A DNA stretch of 64,000 nucleotides from Favolaschia claudopus (taxonomy: Eukaryota > Basidiomycota > Agaricomycetes > Agaricales > Mycenaceae): contig JAWWNJ010000144.1 in the NCBI GenBank assembly GCA_037176885.1, positions 496,001 through 560,000 of the forward strand, in the 5' to 3' direction. This document shows, piece after piece, positions 63,727 to 64,000 of this stretch. Within the stretch, counting starts at the first letter, position 1. Every line of letters begins with the position of its first letter. The translations under genes and the position numbers were made by a program. Under the pieces are notes generated by a model, which made no database searches, had not been told where the DNA came from, and worked only from the letters and a program-made list of their open reading frames with translations.

Positions 63727-64000
63727 TCATCTCTTCTTGTCGTCATCAAGAGATTCGCTCGGTGTTCCATCGCGAGCGACGGCGGCTTCTGCGTTCCGTA
63801 GCCCTCCAGCCTCGAAGTCACGGAGCCAAAAGTAATTAGCGGGCAAAGCCACTAATAATGCGCCAACAATGTTCCCCAAGTACGACGCAATTAAGGATCT
63901 GCGGAAGTCGTAGGTTTGGTTGTCACAAACAACGGATGGGTGTACGTACTTGCGAATATATTCAGCTACCGTCAACTTGGGAGACCTATTAGTTAAGGAA
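63727..64000 (-). CDS. formate/nitrite transporter, C-terminal part (cut by window edge)
   Basis: The minus-strand gene runs off the right edge. The last exon, after a GTACGT...CGCAG intron, reads SLIASYLGNIVGALLVALPANYFWLRDFEAGGLRNAE and ends SLDDDKKR at 63727. KSLIASYLGNIVGALL and YFYLRDY-like segments are the terminal helix of fungal FNT family channels. The upstream exon TVAEYIRK joins in frame. The rest of the gene lies outside, so transport specificity cannot be judged. Confidence 0.75.
   Translation of the reverse strand, partial: SLTNRSPKLTVAEYIRKYVHPSVVCDNQTYDFRRSLIASYLGNIVGALLVALPANYFWLRDFEAGGLRNAEAAVARDGTPSESLDDDKKR

Overview
The window is nuclear DNA of a filamentous basidiomycete, most likely an Agaricomycete (mushroom-forming fungus). 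Genes are packed on both strands with gaps of only tens to hundreds of bases. Almost every gene is cut by many introns of about 45-60 nt, and the proteins are conserved eukaryotic and fungal families such as RMT2, VPS8, COG2, MCM2, ERCC1, SSL1, PAL and HDA1. No rRNA, tRNA, CRISPR array or intact transposon was found. The species cannot be named from the sequence alone. Gene spans run from start codon to stop codon and include introns.

Layout. 0.2-6.7 kb: a tentative small membrane protein, RMT2, a PRKRIP1-type protein divergent from a DUF2786 protein, and a hemerythrin-domain protein. 8-15 kb: a TMEM184-type membrane protein, COG2 and a WW-domain protein in tight tandem, then a single-pass membrane protein. 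15-25.5 kb: a run of minus-strand genes (VPS8, a Dsc4-like DUF1746 protein, a four-helix membrane protein, the class II histone deacetylase HDA1). 25.6-26.9 kb: the only repeat-like, gene-poor stretch. 27-35 kb: a J-like coiled-coil protein, casein kinase 2 alpha, and a 5.2-kb intronless Sec7-PH Arf exchange factor. 35.8-41.4 kb: a flavin reductase-like protein divergent from a cation diffusion facilitator, a NIPA-type transporter, and a tiny membrane protein with two PY motifs. 41.6-61.5 kb: a stretch rich in genome-maintenance genes (a Brc1/Rtt107-like multi-BRCT protein, TCP11-like protein, PAL, TFIIH subunit SSL1, a possible Nse6/SLF2-like protein, ERCC1, MIA40, MCM2). 61.8-64 kb: a twin-CX9C protein, an alpha/beta hydrolase, and the end of a formate/nitrite transporter cut by the window edge.

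Pathways. VPS8 (endosomal CORVET), COG2 (Golgi tethering), the Arf-GEF and the Dsc4-like protein serve membrane traffic and membrane-protein quality control. MIA40 imports twin-CX9C proteins and such a protein lies 4 kb away. Brc1-like, Nse6-like, SSL1, ERCC1 and MCM2 serve replication and repair; Brc1/Rtt107 and Nse6 are known partners in yeasts, so finding candidates for both 7 kb apart is the most interesting hypothesis here.

Gene structure is the other source of novelty. Reading through protein-family conservation reveals a 5-nt and an 8-nt micro-exon, two well-supported GC-AG introns (plus two weaker candidates), a start codon cut off from the rest of MCM2 by an intron, and a 3n intron in VPS8 that looks like a nonsense mutation. 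These would be missed or mis-called by simple gene finders.
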